A stretch of DNA of 64,000 nucleotides from Brachypodius melanocephalos (GCA_013398615.1 VZSR01003818.1:168698-232697), one strand, 5' to 3'; shown: positions 11,383-25,367, counted from the stretch's first letter. Made by a program: numbers and translations. Notes: generated by a model not told the origin, from the sequence alone.

Positions 11383-14300
11383 TTACATCTTCTCTTCAAC
11401 CTCTCTGACCTCAGAGGAGACAATCTTGCCATCAACCACCTCCTCAACTATTGTCTTGATCTTCTTGAATTTACTTGATTCTGTTAAGGAAATTGAAAAG
11501 AGAAGTAATTTACTGCAACGTACATTGACAGAGTAGTATTGCTCTAGTAGTAGCAGTCAATAAGGAAATATCAAAAAGCATCTTCAGTCCATAGGTCCCT
11601 GAGGTAAACATTTGCTGTGTGGAGGGTGTGGATTCTCCTCTTTTGGATATTGAGTATATTGCCCATAGACTGTAGTGGACACTGGGTTCAATAACTCTCT
11701 AGTGCTCTTGATAGTTTTGCTTCAGTTTAGCACAGCCTTGTGTACCTAAAACCTTGGAATGCACCAAATTGGAAATTTTGCTATGAAACTGGATATGTTA
11801 CTTGTGCAGCCAGCAGGGAGAAGCAGATGCTTCTGCAGTTCTCCAGAGGGGAATTCAGTAACTCTCTGTTGTTCTCTTGGCTGAGGACTCACAGAATCTC
11901 AGAATGGGTGAGTCTGTGATTTTACACTGGGGACCTGAATTGTTTATATAAACCCAGATTTGTACAGTCCTCATAGGGTAACCTACAGTTCATTGCTTTC
12001 TTGATGTGAGATGCCACTGGCTGATTATTAGCTCCGAAGCTGTTATTTTATATCAGGCTACTTCATTCCATAACATTTCAATAGGCAGCCATCAAAACAA
12101 AAAGAAGTTGGTGGGACATACCTTTTTCAGCCTCTGTTACCGCCGATTCCAAATGCCTGTTCAAATTATAAATTAGAAAATGTAAATATATGGCAACTCA
12201 TGCATTGAAGTAACATCCTTGTGCATTTCCTATTTGTTTGATCAGGACAGCTAATCTCATTTCATCAAGACTTTTAATCAGGGGATAACTCAGTAAAATG
12301 AGTTCTCTCAGTTAAAGTGAAACTTGCTAGGCATAAGCTGTTGGTGCAGTCAATCTGCAGACTCATCTCTGCAATGCCAGGACTTCAGCTCACGCAGGTA
12401 CACCTGATCTAGTTCCTGAGCCAGAACAGCTGAACAGGTAGAATCTGGGGGGAAGTTCCACTCTCTGCATAACCCAGACAGACAAGTTGATTGAAAACTT
12501 CATCACTGGTGTTCCTGGCATGTGAACATCTACCCAACTCCCCAGCTCACAGAGTGACAGTCTGTATCTAGTCTGGGAGAGCCCACCTCAAAATTCCACA
12601 GCAGCTTCAGCAGCCCAGCCTGAACAGCAGCCTGCTCTGATTCTATGGCTGAGAACTGGGCAATGGGCTTCCCCACCCCGAAGCAGTTGGAGAGAGGCAG
12701 ATTTGACACAAAACCCAAAGCAACACTTGAAGCCATGTGTGTACTCACTCGCTTTCTTCTCCCTCCAGCAGCCTCCGGTACGTGGCAATCTCCATCTCCA
12801 AACGAGTCTTGACATCCAGCAGGATGCTGTACTCGTTGTTCTGAGCCTCCATGTCAGCTCGGAGCTGCCTCAGCTGAGCCTCCAGACTGGAAATTGCTGC
12901 CTGTATCTGGTCAAGCTGGTAACTGTACCGTGCTTCTGTTTCAGCCACAGAGGCTTCCAGGGCCTGTTTCTATAGTCCATGGGAAGAACAGAGACATTAT
13001 TCAGAGCATACATTTTTCTGTTAAAATAACATTTTGATTGTAAAGCCCCTCATATCTCTGTTTATCTGTGTAACTCTCTGCTATCCACAGTCCTTATATT
13101 GCTTTTTATTTTACCATGGTCAGCAGGGACTGTAATTCCAGCTCCAGGTTCTGGAAGATCTGTCTCCGTTCCGTGATCTCTTTCCTCTGGACCTCCAGCC
13201 GTTCAACATTGAGGGCAACTTCCTGGTTCAGTTCTGCTGTCTGGAATGAGGAATGGAGAGACTGTGAACTGCAGCCAGGCATGATTGAGGTTCTTGCTGG
13301 TGTTTAAACAGTTGACTTTACCTGCTTTTCAAAATGTTCTTTGGCTTCTTGGCGGTTCTTTTCTGCCAGTTCTTCATATTGCTTTCTCATGTTTTCCATA
13401 ATAGCTGCGAGATCAATGCCGGGAGCAGCATCCACCGCCACGTTCACAGAGCCGCCCGCCTCTTTGCGCAGCCTGGCCCGGTCCTGCAGCAATGGGGACT
13501 GTGTTAGCACCAGCTGCAGGCATCTGTCACTCCTGGGCATTGGACACAAACTCAACATTTACACATACGGGACTAATCCTTAATAGTACCTTGGTGCAAG
13601 ACAACTTAATCACCTTGTAAAAACTGTTTAGTGCACCTCATCTTAGAATGGTTTTCTTACTTTATAGCAATAAATGTTATATCATAGATAAATGTATCAT
13701 AAAAATTACTTCCTTAGAACTGGACCTCTGGAATGAGGGCAGAAGTCATGGCTCCCATTTGTGTACTTTCTGGGGTAGCAATTCCTGAACCATAAATTTT
13801 TCTTAGAAAAAACCTTCACTCCTTCATTCCTGGATTGGAGGAGTGTTCGGCCTTTGATCCCTGACAGCTTGAATGTCCCTTAGGGCCACACATGATCATA
13901 CTGCTTCCAGGAAGGATAGAAATGCTTCCTAGTAAGGTTTTTTTGTGTTTGCCACTCAAAAACCCTCTCCCTGGCAGTGGTCAGCTGCTCTCACCTCCTC
14001 GTGGTTCTTCCTGAGGAAAACGAGTTCCTCGGTTATGCTCTCGATCTGGGACTCCAGGTCAGCTTTTGTCAGAGTCAGGTCATCCCGGACACGGAGCAGT
14101 CCAGTGATGTCGCTCTCCACACTCTGCCTGAGCAGGTGTTCGTTCTCAAACCTGTACAATACAGTGCATTTTGTCATCATTGAAATGCAACTGTTTGGAG
14201 TAAATGTTAGTAACTGCCACAGTCATTGTGAAATTTTCATTAAAATGAAAGCTGGAAAATGTTCACTTTTTGGTGCTGATTCCAGTAAGTGGAAGCTTTC

Positions 14301-15602
14301 CTAAATAAGAGAAGCATGGAAGAGAATTGATATAAAATCATGGAACTTACTTCAGCCTAAAGTCATCAGCAGCCAGCTTGGCATTGTCAATCTGCAGGAC
14401 AAGCCTGGAATTTTCCATATTGGCATCAGAAATCTAAAAGGAATGGTGGACAAGCCATGAAACTTTGCACACAGAAATTCACACTTGATCCTTTCCTGGG
14501 AATGAATACTGTAAATGGGCTTCATCTTCCTTCACTTCAGCTTTCTGTTGGTCAGCTGGCTTTAAGCTAAGTTCCATCTGAAGTGCATGAAAGGAATTAG
14601 GGGTGTCCAGAAGACAAGTTGTCCTGCCATAAAATAAGTGCATTGAATAGTTGGGGTGAACTTCTCTTTGAAGGAATCTGCTTTTAAATGTTGGGAAGTA
14701 GAACTAATAAAAAATAAAAGGGAAAAGACTGAAGGAAGTTCTGGAAATATGGTTTGACAAATCTGTCAGTTGATTGTTGGGAATATTTCATTGTTTCCAG
14801 TGGTAATTTACTATTTTAAGTAGTGGTCTTTAATTTTTTTTGAGTGTTTACCCTTCTTTTCCAAAAAAACCACTTTGAAATAGACTGTTGCTAAACTATA
14901 TTTAAATATGTTGATATTAGTATTTCTCTAATTGAAGCCACCTAAGGCAAATACAGAACTAGTTAATTTTGAGTCACAGATTTTTCAGGTATGAGACTAC
15001 TCACAACTCCAGGCATATATCTGGTATTACAAATGGCCTAAAATCTGTCTCTTATTTGTAGCTGATAAAAAATAAACTTTTTCTTCCCAGCTAGGCCAAT
15101 TACAATTTGGAAAAGTACATTTCCTACCGCAGATTTTTCTCTTTCTCCTATACTAATGGAGAGGCGTATGATCTCTTACCTTATTTCGGAGGTCTTCAAT
15201 TGTTTTGAAGTAGGAGCTGTAGTCCTGCCCTGCGCTTACGTTGTTCTTTTCATACCATTCCCTGATCTGTGTCTCAAGCAGGGAGTTTGACTTCTCCAGT
15301 GAGCGCACCCTCTCCAGGTACGCGGCCAAGCGATCGTTCAGGTTTTGCATGGTTGATTTTTCATTGCCAGCGAGCAGCACATCGTTCCCAGTGATGCTGA
15401 GCTGGAGGCTCCCTCCGAGGCCTTGGCCGGAGCTGGTGCTGGTGGATATGCGGGTGCCATAGCCCCCGGCTCCCCCGTAGACACTGGGTGCCTGGATCTT
15501 CTGGATGGACATTCTTCTGGAGGTCAGACTGCTGACACTGGGTGCAGAGGGCTGGACACGGCTGCTTGTGCTCCACTGGATGCTGCGGGTGGAGAATGCC
15601 AT
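11383..15602 (-). CDS. KRT20: Keratin, type I cytoskeletal 20
   Basis: Eight exons: 15180-15602, 14351-14433 (83), 13995-14151 (157), 13322-13483 (162), 13115-13240 (126), 12749-12969 (221), 12122-12156 (35) and 11383-11480 (98). They total 1305 nt, or 434 residues (human KRT20 has 424). The short, Gly-poor head starts MAFSTRSIQWSTSSRVQPSA and includes PSVYGGAGGYGTRIS, as in KRT20. The rod runs from about 83 (LNDRLAAYLERVRSLEKSNS) to 390 (EIATYRRLLEGEES). The tail (391-434) ends FKKIKTIVEEVVDGKIVSSE, very like the mammalian KRT20 tail. It lies between KRT12 and KRT23, as in mammals. Its expected role is a filament partner in gut-type simple epithelium. Coil 2 exon 5 is unusual (ERRQIFQNLELELQSLLTM where most relatives have a form of LRRTLQ-LEIELQSQLSM). 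The start ATG follows a TATA box by 85 bp. Confidence 0.9.
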
Positions 15603-15686
15603 TTTTGCTCTTTGTCTTCTGGACTGAAGCAGGTAAATCAGCACAGAGAGAGAGGGAAGCGAGGAACTGAATGTGCACTGTGCACC

Positions 15687-15692
15687 TTTATA
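15687..15692 (-). promoter_or_regulatory. KRT20: TATA box of KRT20
   Basis: A perfect TATAAA on the minus strand, 85 bp upstream of the start codon. Confidence 0.75.
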
Positions 15693-18663
15693 CAGGTCCA
15701 AGAGGAAGCACAGTGGCTGGAAACCCCACCTATGTTGACGCAGAGTGTCACTGGTGTCAGCACAAAGAGCACACAGGATATTGCTCCCCCTCCCCATAAT
15801 TAGAAGGGGTTCTCGTCTGTTCGTCTGTGTTTGAGGAACACTCCCTGGGTAGTTTGCTTGCTTTGTTATTTTGTATAACAGATTAAAAAAAAAAAAATAT
15901 CTCTTGAATCATTTATAACCTTGTACATGAGCCAATCCTCTCTATAGCCCTTTGGAACAAATGAGCAGGTTCTTAGCCCCCTGTGCAGTGCATGAATTTA
16001 AAATGAGAGTTGCCTGTATGTGACAAGAGACTTAAAATATTTATATTTCTATTGAGTAAGCAATAACTTGGGCCTCAGGACAGTCTAGGACAGTGTATAA
16101 GTTATTAGAAAGGAGGCCATGTGAATTCAATGCATAGTAAGCACAAACCAACATCTGCACTGCCAGTGAAGAGTGGAGGCTGTTGCCATCAGCTTGGATT
16201 GAATATGCATTCATCTGGTATTAGAAAACCCTTGCAAGTGGAATTTGAGCTTTCAGTACAACTGAGATTGAGTGGGAAGGGTATGTCTTTGTCTTTAAGT
16301 GAGGTAGGAGGAATGAGAATATTGGGAACCTTCATAGCCCACTGTGTTTCACATGTGAGATGCTGAGGCCCATAGAGCTGCAAGAAGTGTTGAGTTCCAG
16401 CTTCCAGCAGAGCGAGCCTCCAGCCCTCCTGTGTGGCTGGAATTGAAGCAAAGCAAGTTTCCTTCCTGCCTCATTAGAGACCATCAGCTAACAAGTGCCA
16501 TGCTGTGGGGTCTGTCCCCAACCCAGGGACTGTGGTCATTAACAGGAAACCAGCTGCCTTTCCATGGCATGAAGAGACACAACAATCCTACTGCTGATCG
16601 TGTGGAGGAGGCTACTGGGCTGACTGTGCTGTACATTTGATGCAGAAAGTGCATGGAGAATTTGTAAAGCAAGGGAAGAACCTGATTGCTGAGGGATTGT
16701 TAGTGCTGCAGGAGAGCAGGTGGCAGGTGTATGTTGGGGCAAAGTGGAGGTGCAGCTCCTGGGGCATTGCACTGACAGTGCTTATGTGTTTTACTGATGT
16801 TGTCAGGTAGAACAATGAACACACATGGCTTGTGTTAGTGGCAGCAGCTGCTGTATGTACTGATCTCGCACCTTGGGGCAAGGAAACTGATGAGACACAG
16901 AGCTTTGGCCTTGAACTGTGTATTGGAGGCACCTTCAGCTTTCTGACAGCACCCAACCCACAGTAGTTGGGTATTAGGGAATATCCAATATATTAGGGAA
17001 TCAGTACTGCCAAGTTTTTAAGTTTCTGTGCTAGGGATTATTCTAACTGGTCTTGGCTCAAGGCAGAGAGTTGAACTGTTGTACTTGGCTGTTTTGGAAA
17101 CACAGCTTCCAAACCAAAGCAATCAGTGTGCAGGAAAGGACTTTTTTTTTCTAGGAGGATGCTGTGGAGTGTCTTTGGACCTTGAACTTCTTTGGGTGTA
17201 ACTTGTAATAAAAAAACCTTTATGAGATGTGAAACCAAAGTACATTGGCCATGACATTTGGTGTGTCATTACAGAGAGCCAGGGTGGGTTGTCTTTTGTC
17301 CATTGAAATTATTCAGACTGAGTAAGAATTCCTCATTATAGTTGAGCAGAGTCTGCACCTTTAGACTGTAAGAGGAGTCCAGAGGAGATCCTGTTGTTCT
17401 TACATCCCTTGGCTCTGTGTCTCACTGCCTAAATCTCTGCAGGATTGTGTGGCAGTCTATTTAAGGCCAAACATTATGCTTTGTCTTTTCAGTATTAAAA
17501 TTGCTTCCCATGTTACCATGGCGATATTTTTTCTAAACATCATTTGGAGGTTCTATTTTTTCATTTAGTGAGCAAATGAAAAAAGAGTCAATGATCTGAA
17601 TTAAGGTGAGCATCAGGCTTAGGTCAGACATTTGCCTTGTGTTATGGCTCTGCTGCTTTTGTTCAAGCTGAACCTCCAGAAATTATTTTCCTCTAGACCA
17701 TTCAGCAGAAGCATCCAAGATGTATGCAAGAAGAAGCAAGGAGCAGTGGCATTGTGCAAACCTGATATGTAAAGATACAAGGCTGAATTTCCTTAGTGTT
17801 CTTTTTATTTGCATCCCTCAATTGTTTACTGAGATTTTCTCTGGTCTTATAATTTTATATATGCTTCTATCCTCCCCTAAAAGTCAGAATATTTGCAGGA
17901 ATACTTGCTAGGATCAGGATGGATTCATATCAGAGGTGGGGTTTGCTCCTGGTTTTCCTTCAGTATTTTTTTTTTCCCATGAAATGTATCTTGACTGGTT
18001 GTATCAGTCACTGAAGACTTCCAGAGGGATCCCTGAAGCTGCAACCTTGGCAGTGAGGGGAGGGTGAGGGGCTCCTCAAGGCATCAGTTGGGAGTGGCCT
18101 TGGCATCCTCCACCCTTGGACTATGCCCAGGAATTATCTGCAAGAACATGGGCTGCCTCATTTTTATTTATTTTTTTATTTTATTGGTTGTAAATTATCT
18201 AAATAGATGTTGAGCAACCTAAAAATCTATTGTCCAATACTGCAGTTTTGGTCAGCATTGAGGAAATGCTGTAACAGTTTGCTGGTGCTTTAGCTCAGCA
18301 GAGCAGTTTCAGCTCCAGACTCAGCTGTGGGAGCTGTAGAGGACAGTCTGTGGGTTCACAGGGAGCATTTCCTTTCAGTGATGTGCTTGGTCAGAGTGGA
18401 TTGCCTATAGACATAATAAAACATTTATAGCAACACTAAAGAATTGTTTGATTTCATGAAGAAATGTCACCTGTGTGACAGAAGTTTAATGTGCATTAGA
18501 GGGCCATGGAGATAAGTTCTGCAGGGCTCTGATAATGTGGATGCCATTCCATCTGACTCACCTGTGCTAACCAGCCATGGGCAACCAGTCTGGAGAGTTC
18601 AAGGAAAAAAGACACACCCAGCTGTGGATCTGCGTTTTTACTGCCTTTAGGTGGAACAGATGC

Positions 18664-18691
18664 TTTTTTTTTTTTTTTTTTTTTTTTTTTT
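18664..18691. repeat. Poly-T tract (28 bases)
   Basis: An uninterrupted run of 28 T on the plus strand. No adjoining retroelement body was recognised, so it may be a simple tract or the remnant of a retroposed tail in minus orientation. Confidence 0.85.
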
Positions 18692-20129
18692 GGCTGACAT
18701 AGAGACTGAAATAAAGCGAAGTCTTTTAGTTCAGTCTGTAGAGATGATCCATTCTAAGAATGAAATCCAACACCCTTTTGTTGGTCACTGTGTTTGGGTT
18801 TAGCACCATAAGTTTGATTCTGGAAGATCTACACTACAGTCCTGAAAGGACATCGTGTGCAAAGTGCATTCAAGAGAGATGCATTCCACGTTCAAAGTTC
18901 CAGCCTTATTCCAGTATTCAATATTTCTGGATCTGAGACATTCCCCTCCTTCTTAACTACCTTTGCACCTCCTGTTAATGCCAATGCCCATGAAACCTGC
19001 TCTCTCCAAAGAGCAAAGCAGGGTGTTTTGTGCTTTGCTGAATGGAATCAGAGGACAGAAAGTTCTGGATGATGTCACCAACTCAGCTGGATTCACCTAA
19101 GCCCCGAACATTTGCAGCTCAAGATCTTAGACAGTCTGCCTCACGTATTTTTTTCCCCTCATTTCCCTCTCCTTTTTATCTTTTGTCCAATGAAAATATC
19201 GCAATCATCAAACCACTGCACCCTATTTCTTTCTGCTTGGAGCTTTGACCAGAGGGGTAAGTTAAACATTACTTTGCATATTTATGGCACTTAGAGAGGT
19301 GTTCCAGCTCCTGGAGTGGTGCGTGAGGCAGTGTGTGGGTTCCATCCCTCCCCAGCCACAGGTGGAAAATGAAAGTCAGGAGCTGCCTTTCCTGTCTCAG
19401 CTGCCCTCCTCAAACAGAATCAGATCTCAGTGCCAACAAAAACAGCTACAGGCCACACAAACGAACCTTCTCCTTTTTCTTCCCCAAAAGTGGCATTAAG
19501 ATCAGCTCTAACACAGGACTGCTGGCAGATCTCTCTCCCTTGGAAAAACCCTGTACAACTGATGTGTCAGGGGAATGAGAAAACCAGTGAACTGGAGAGA
19601 ATTTCAGCCTACAGACTCTCTCAGTTCCATAATGCTGGAGTAGTTCAGTATCCATGAAAAATATTTCGTATTTCTGTGATTCAGGAGGCAGATACAATTT
19701 TCATGGCCCTGTGCAAATACAGGTACACACTGATCATACACTGTAAAAGATATGTACAAACACATTGTATTGCATGTGTTCATATCTCTGTAGACTTTTT
19801 TGCTAACTTTCGAAAAAGGTTCTTGTACTTCTGGAGATCTCACTTGTGCCACACTTGGAGCCCCTAAATCAGAAGAAAAACCCAACTTTTCCCCAGGGTA
19901 AAACTGCACTCATAATGCCAGGAGGTACCTGGGTAGAGGCACAGCTGCAGCTTCTTGTTTGGGGACTGTTCTGAAATATCATCCTTTCAGTGCATCCCAG
20001 CGATCCCAGGGTATCCCCACTCCCGGGGTTTGTACAACCAGGAGCAAGCTATGGGCTGCTTGGAACCCAAAATACCCTCCCAGCAGCAAGATCTGTGTCA
20101 GAAAAGCAAGATACCAAAAAAGCAAAATA

Positions 20130-20470
20130 AAGGAAACGGGCCGAAAATCCGTCTCCATGATCCCCTGGAGGAAGTCTGGCACTGTTAGGAACGTTCATCG
20201 CACAAATACTGCAGGAGAAATTTCCAGTTAGAAGTTGTTCCCCAGCCGCAGGAGCCCCGGAGGAGCGGCAGGAGCAGAGACAGGCACCGGGCTCCGTGCG
20301 GATCTACCTGGTTGTCACTAGAGGCCACCACCGGCCTTCGGAACGGAGCTGCCTCCAGCCCTCCCCGTGCTGAGCACCGCGGGAGAGAATCCGTGCGGAA
20401 CTTGAGCGACGGAATAAAACTTACGGCTTACATAACAACATTTCTCGTATTATGCACTTTCCTGGCCCTA
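20130..20470. promoter_or_regulatory. Isolated CpG cluster in the KRT20-KRT23 gap
   Basis: A few hundred bases with more than 20 CpG dinucleotides, surrounded on both sides by AT-rich, CpG-poor sequence. At 20315-20328 the plus strand reads TCACTAGAGGCCAC, which resembles a CTCF core motif. No coding exon is evident. It could be an insulator, an enhancer or a noncoding RNA promoter; the function is inferred only. Confidence 0.4.
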
Positions 20471-23400
20471 TATCCGCAGGAAATTTAGTTACATCGCTCT
20501 TGTAGCTAAACGTTTCGAGAAATATTTCTGTTATACGAGCCACCAACCATAATTAACGAGTTCAGTGCTGTGTATGGAGTGGGTTTGGAAGCAATGGAAA
20601 GAAGAATGGGCTATCTTTCTAAATTCTGACATCTGAGTCTTTCAGGACAGGGAGTGTTCATTTCCTTTTTGAATTAAGCCTTTTCTATGACTGATGCTTG
20701 AGTATCTCAATTTTTATGCAGCAATAGGCTGTAGACATTAAAGAAAAGGTTTCTTTGGTTATGTTTTTAAGGATTTTGTTCTGTACTGAAGCAGAGGATA
20801 CATTCTCAGAATGTTTTGAGACTATCTCTTGTGAGATTAACATGGAAGCAGAGCCTGGGTGCTGGAATGGCTTTAAAAAATTAGTAATTTTTCTCACTAA
20901 TAAGACATAAGAATGTGTTTTCTTTCCTGCACAGGTAACTTTACGATCACAATTTCTCTCTGCTTGCTGCGATGTTACAAGTTTTCTGCTTTGAAATTGT
21001 TCTGGCAAGAGTCACTCCCAGTTTTTTTGTTTGATGCATTTGATGTTTTGTTTTCTCATATGTTGGTTTGGGGGTGCAGAGCTGAGCCAAAGCTGATAAT
21101 TCTCTAAAGGCAGCACATCTTTAACTTCTGTTATAAGGAAGAACTGTAGTTTGTAGCAACTTCAGCCTGTTTGTTTCTCCATTTCCCTGCCTGCTCCAGC
21201 TAATTATGACTCTTAATTGAAATATATTTTTCCAAATTATATTCCTCATTTTTGTTGCTTTCTATAGAGCCTAATTATAGCCCATCACATTGACTCCTTT
21301 GGACTTGTCCTTAGGACATTGGAAAGCCAAAAAATTTACCCCCAAAGTCTGTATAGTTATTGAAGGTGTCTTTACCACAGCTGGTGTTATGATTTTATGC
21401 CTTTAAGGTTCTGATGCATATTCAGACATTCAAAAAGCAAATTAACATGTCCAGAAGAAGCAGCCCTGCACCTGCCTCACCATTAGGTCATGTCTCGCAC
21501 TGGGAGCTCCTGCCATAGGGACACTCCAAACTGTCTGACATTGACACTTCTGTTTCATGGAATATTTTTGCAGACAATTGGTTTGTGCAAGTCCTAGGCC
21601 AGGCACTGAAGTAGGTCATTTCGGTATAGTCACACAATTAAAGGTATCATAAAAATACAGCTTGAAAATAATCAAAAATTTTACAGAGGGAGGAATGATA
21701 AGGAAACAACACATGGTCAAACTTTAGTTGGTATTTCACCAAGCCAAACGTCCAGGTAGAATCAATATTTAAGATGTTTTTGTGGTATAATGCAGGACAT
21801 GGGGGGACAGGGGGTGCAGCCTCTCCAGCAATATTCTTTCCTTGCTTCCCTGTTTATAGATTCGTCCTTTTTCTAAATGATTCATACACAGGAACAGGCA
21901 TCTCCTAGCAAAACTTTAGAAACCTTTATAGGTCAGGGTGTGGACATTGTGAAATGTTTTACCGGCTCTTCTACCTATTCTCTCTGCTTCTATAATCCAT
22001 AGAACCTGTAGGTTTAGCAGTGCTATAAAGGCAAGATTTCTTTTCTTCTCTTTCTGAAATGACATCGTTAATTTTGCATCCACATTAACCAGGAAAGTAG
22101 AAAGCAAAAATTCTCATTCTACAGATGTGGCTGTTGATAAATAAGGCTGAACCCCAGCAGTGTGGGGCCAGCTCCCCAGAAGAATGTGTGATTAATAGCA
22201 CAAACCATGACTGCATTACCTCATCGCACACTTCTTCCAGGGGATCAACACTTCACTTACCAAAGCTGCCTATTGTAATACACCTTAATAAGTTTTAACA
22301 TTTCTACAAGTGAAATGAGCTGTGACTCATGCCCAGGCTGGAGTGCAGTCAAGGCTCTTGGAAATCATGCTGAGGATTATTCTGTGCAGGACTGCCTTAA
22401 ATGGCAGGTGAAACTGCAAGGAGCCGGTTGTGAATGCTGATGGTTTCAGCCTCCTTTTATAGGCTGAGTTCCTGTATCTTGTTGGTTTGCAGAAGTATTG
22501 TTGCATCATTCACTTAGACTGAGAAATGCTGTTCTCTCCTGCTCATGTCTTTTGCTATCCTTTTCCATTTATGGGAAATAGAATTTATTAACTTGGAAGG
22601 TGCTATTTTTAATGATATTTCATATTTTCAAATTGCACTTTCTTTGTGCCTGGGTCTGTCACTTTCTTGGTGTTGAAATGGCTCTTCTGTGTGTATGGAA
22701 TACTGAAGGAGAACAAATATGAGCTGGCAGAGTTCAATCAGTTTCAATACAATGAACTAACAAAGTCACTTTTCAAGCCATACATCATCACAGTCCTGAA
22801 TATTTCCTTCAAGTCACTGCTCTGCAGTCAGAATCAGAACCACCTGTGCTCTTAAAGTCTCCCAAATACTACAAAGCTGCTGGAGCCGCCAGCACAGGGC
22901 TCTGTACAGGACTCATTTCAGTCGGGCGGTTGGCACAGGTACGTTGAAGAACATCATCAGAGTATATCAACAAGGTCCTGACCAGCCATAAACACTTGGA
23001 ATGAATCAAGAGCTTTATCTCTTCCGAGCCATCAGGATTGCTGTGAGTGGGAAATGGCTCTTCAGGAAGTTGTATTATCTAATAGCTGGGCTAAGTAGAA
23101 GCTGTGAAGTGATGGATTCTAATTTAGTGGCTCTCAGTGACTTTCTTTGCAGCCTTGAGCGAGTTATGTCATCTCTTTTTCCAATTTCTCAGGCAATAAA
23201 ATGGGAATGATAATACTGCCCCCACTCATTATCTCCCTGACTTCATCTCTCAGCATGGTGTGAGAATGTGATGTTAACAGTGCATGCAAGTGGTAGGTAT
23301 TAGCATCATTATTTATTATTTAGGGTGCAGACCCACCCTAAATACATTTAGGAATGCATAGCTTGTCTACCAGAGCACAAATTCAGACGTAATGAGTAAC

Positions 23401-24954
23401 CACCAGATACAGGGCACACGTGGCTGGTGACATGGTGTCATGAGTTGTTCAACTCAAAGGAGATCTGCAGTTGTACAGAGCATTCTGAAGCTGTGAAAGA
23501 TTCTCCAGAAATAAGCAGTTTTTCCAGAAACAAACAGAATGTGGTGTAACACCTATTAGTATGTTTAAGGACTAATTGGTTTACTCCATTTAGTAAAAGA
23601 CACTTGAATGGCTCTGTTGGAGTCGTCAGTGCACGATGGTGACAATAACGGAGTGAGCTGTTGGATGGTGCTGTGAGCTGTACTGGTCTGACCTGTACAG
23701 ACTGCAGCAGCACAGGTGTAAGGGAAGGTTCAAATCGTCAGAGTGGTGGAGTGGAGTGGGAATTCTGCTGCCCTTCAGCAGAGAACAGGAATTCTCCTGC
23801 CTCTTATCCAGCACCTTTCAGACCACAGCTGAGAGCGTGACACAAGGTAGGGGGAGCGCATCTCACCTCTGCATGAGGGGACACCAGGGCAGAGTAAACC
23901 CAGAGCATTGCTCAGGAACATGAAACAAGGACAGGTGTGTTCCATAAGGCACTTCAACTATTTGCTTTTCCTTCTCCTTTCTCTCTTTCTTGTAGTTCAG
24001 CACAATAACCCAGCACAAAGCACATACTTTCCTTTGATGTAGAAATAAGGGGCTACTTAGAAGTTTTTATAATTATTTGTGTCACAGTGATGTGGCTCTG
24101 CTATGTAAATCTGAAAAATGAACATATCTTTAAATAACACAGAAAATTGTTCAAGAAGACCTGGGCACTTTTTGTCCAGATGCTGCAAACACCAAGTCTG
24201 CCTTGTTAAATCTGGTAAACCATAAGGAAGGACACTCTTAATTAGCCAGGAGTTACCAATCCTGTGTTACAAGTTTTACCCAGTTTAAAGAAACCATTAG
24301 GTAATCCATGCAATGCTTTTGAGATCTCTTTGTGCAACAAGGGTGGAGAGTTGGGGTGCAGGGGGCAAAGGGGGATCAGGAACTGGTTGGAACATGCCAG
24401 TAGCAGAACACTGTATCACACAAGTGGACTTTGTTCAGTTGAATCTGCATTTCCTTTGAGATTTCCCCTTTGTGAGCCCTGTTTCAAAGGAAGGCAGGTA
24501 ACAAGAGCCCTTTTGTGAGAGTCCCTGATGTGTGGGGATGACGGAACATGATGACAATGCCGCTCATGAATGAGAGACTGCCCTGGACACGCAGACGATG
24601 ACTTTGGAATGCAAATCCCTGACACGCTCATTATGTTCCATTTGGTCTCTCTTCCTTCTGCCTTACACTCTTCCTCATCTAAACATCCTAATGGTATTTC
24701 TCTTTTCCTTGCTCAGATTTTATCTTTGCATAGCTCTATTGCTGTCAGTCTGCTGCTGACTCGGGCATTGGGCTGAGCTGAGAAAGGGAGGAAGTCTGAG
24801 TTTGGCTAAGGCTCACAGGTCTCCCTGATGTTAGCATGCACCGTAAACACCAGTCTGGCCTGACTGCAGAACCCTTCAACACAGACAGTGAACATTAATT
24901 TAAGACCAAATAACCGACATGGTTTTTTGAATTACCTGGGTCATCAAGAAAGAA

Positions 24955-25001
24955 TGAGTGTCTGGAAAAATACTTACGAGTGTCTGGAAAAGTACTCACA
25001 G
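24955..25001. repeat. Short tandem duplication, two copies of about 22 bp
   Basis: GAGTGTCTGGAAAA followed by A/G-TACT-T/C-AC occurs twice in direct succession, with two or three mismatches between copies. It looks like a local duplication without coding context. Confidence 0.6.
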
Positions 25002-25367
25002 GCTCTGAGGGAAAGCATGTAAAGACAGTGCTAGAAAATTTCTCTCAAACTGAAGAATAAAGAAATGTTTCTGGGGGGACTATTTTTAGTAAAGTGACTT
25101 TGCAACTCTCCTACTCATAATGCTGTTTTAAGTGGTGACATTGATAAGTTGTATATAGGGAAGTTGAGTAGTTTTGCTCACATAAAAGTCACTTGTAAAT
25201 TGTGTCTCCTCTTTTCTTTTTTTGTGTTCTTCAGTATTGTCCATCCTGAAACAATGGGGCTTTAGCTGTCCTGAGCCATGTCAGTGACACCGCCACAGTG
25301 GACTGGGCATATGTAAGGGAAAGCAAAATCAGATATTCCAAGGACCAGAACAAATAATGGATGAAAA

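Larger units (their letters stand above)
15693..25367. other. Gene-empty region of about 9.7 kb between KRT20 and KRT23
   Basis: No keratin exon or other recognisable gene was found on either strand; open frames are short and lack known motifs. It contains a 28-base poly-T tract, a small CpG cluster with a CTCF-like motif (20130-20470) and a short tandem duplication near 24.96 kb. It is one of the two large gaps in the cluster and may carry distal regulatory DNA or an unrecognised noncoding RNA (inference). Confidence 0.5.

Noticed and set aside
11889..11912. Possible CR1-like start (CACAGAATCTCAGAATGGGT)
   Set aside because: Only about 20 bases resemble CR1 and the following sequence does not continue the match. 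A similar short hit near 28620 was dropped for the same reason.
15693..25367. Hidden keratin pseudogene in the KRT20-KRT23 gap
   Set aside because: I looked for the conserved exon 2 (LAADDFR), helix-initiation and helix-termination sequences on both strands and found none. Strongly decayed copies could still be missed by eye.
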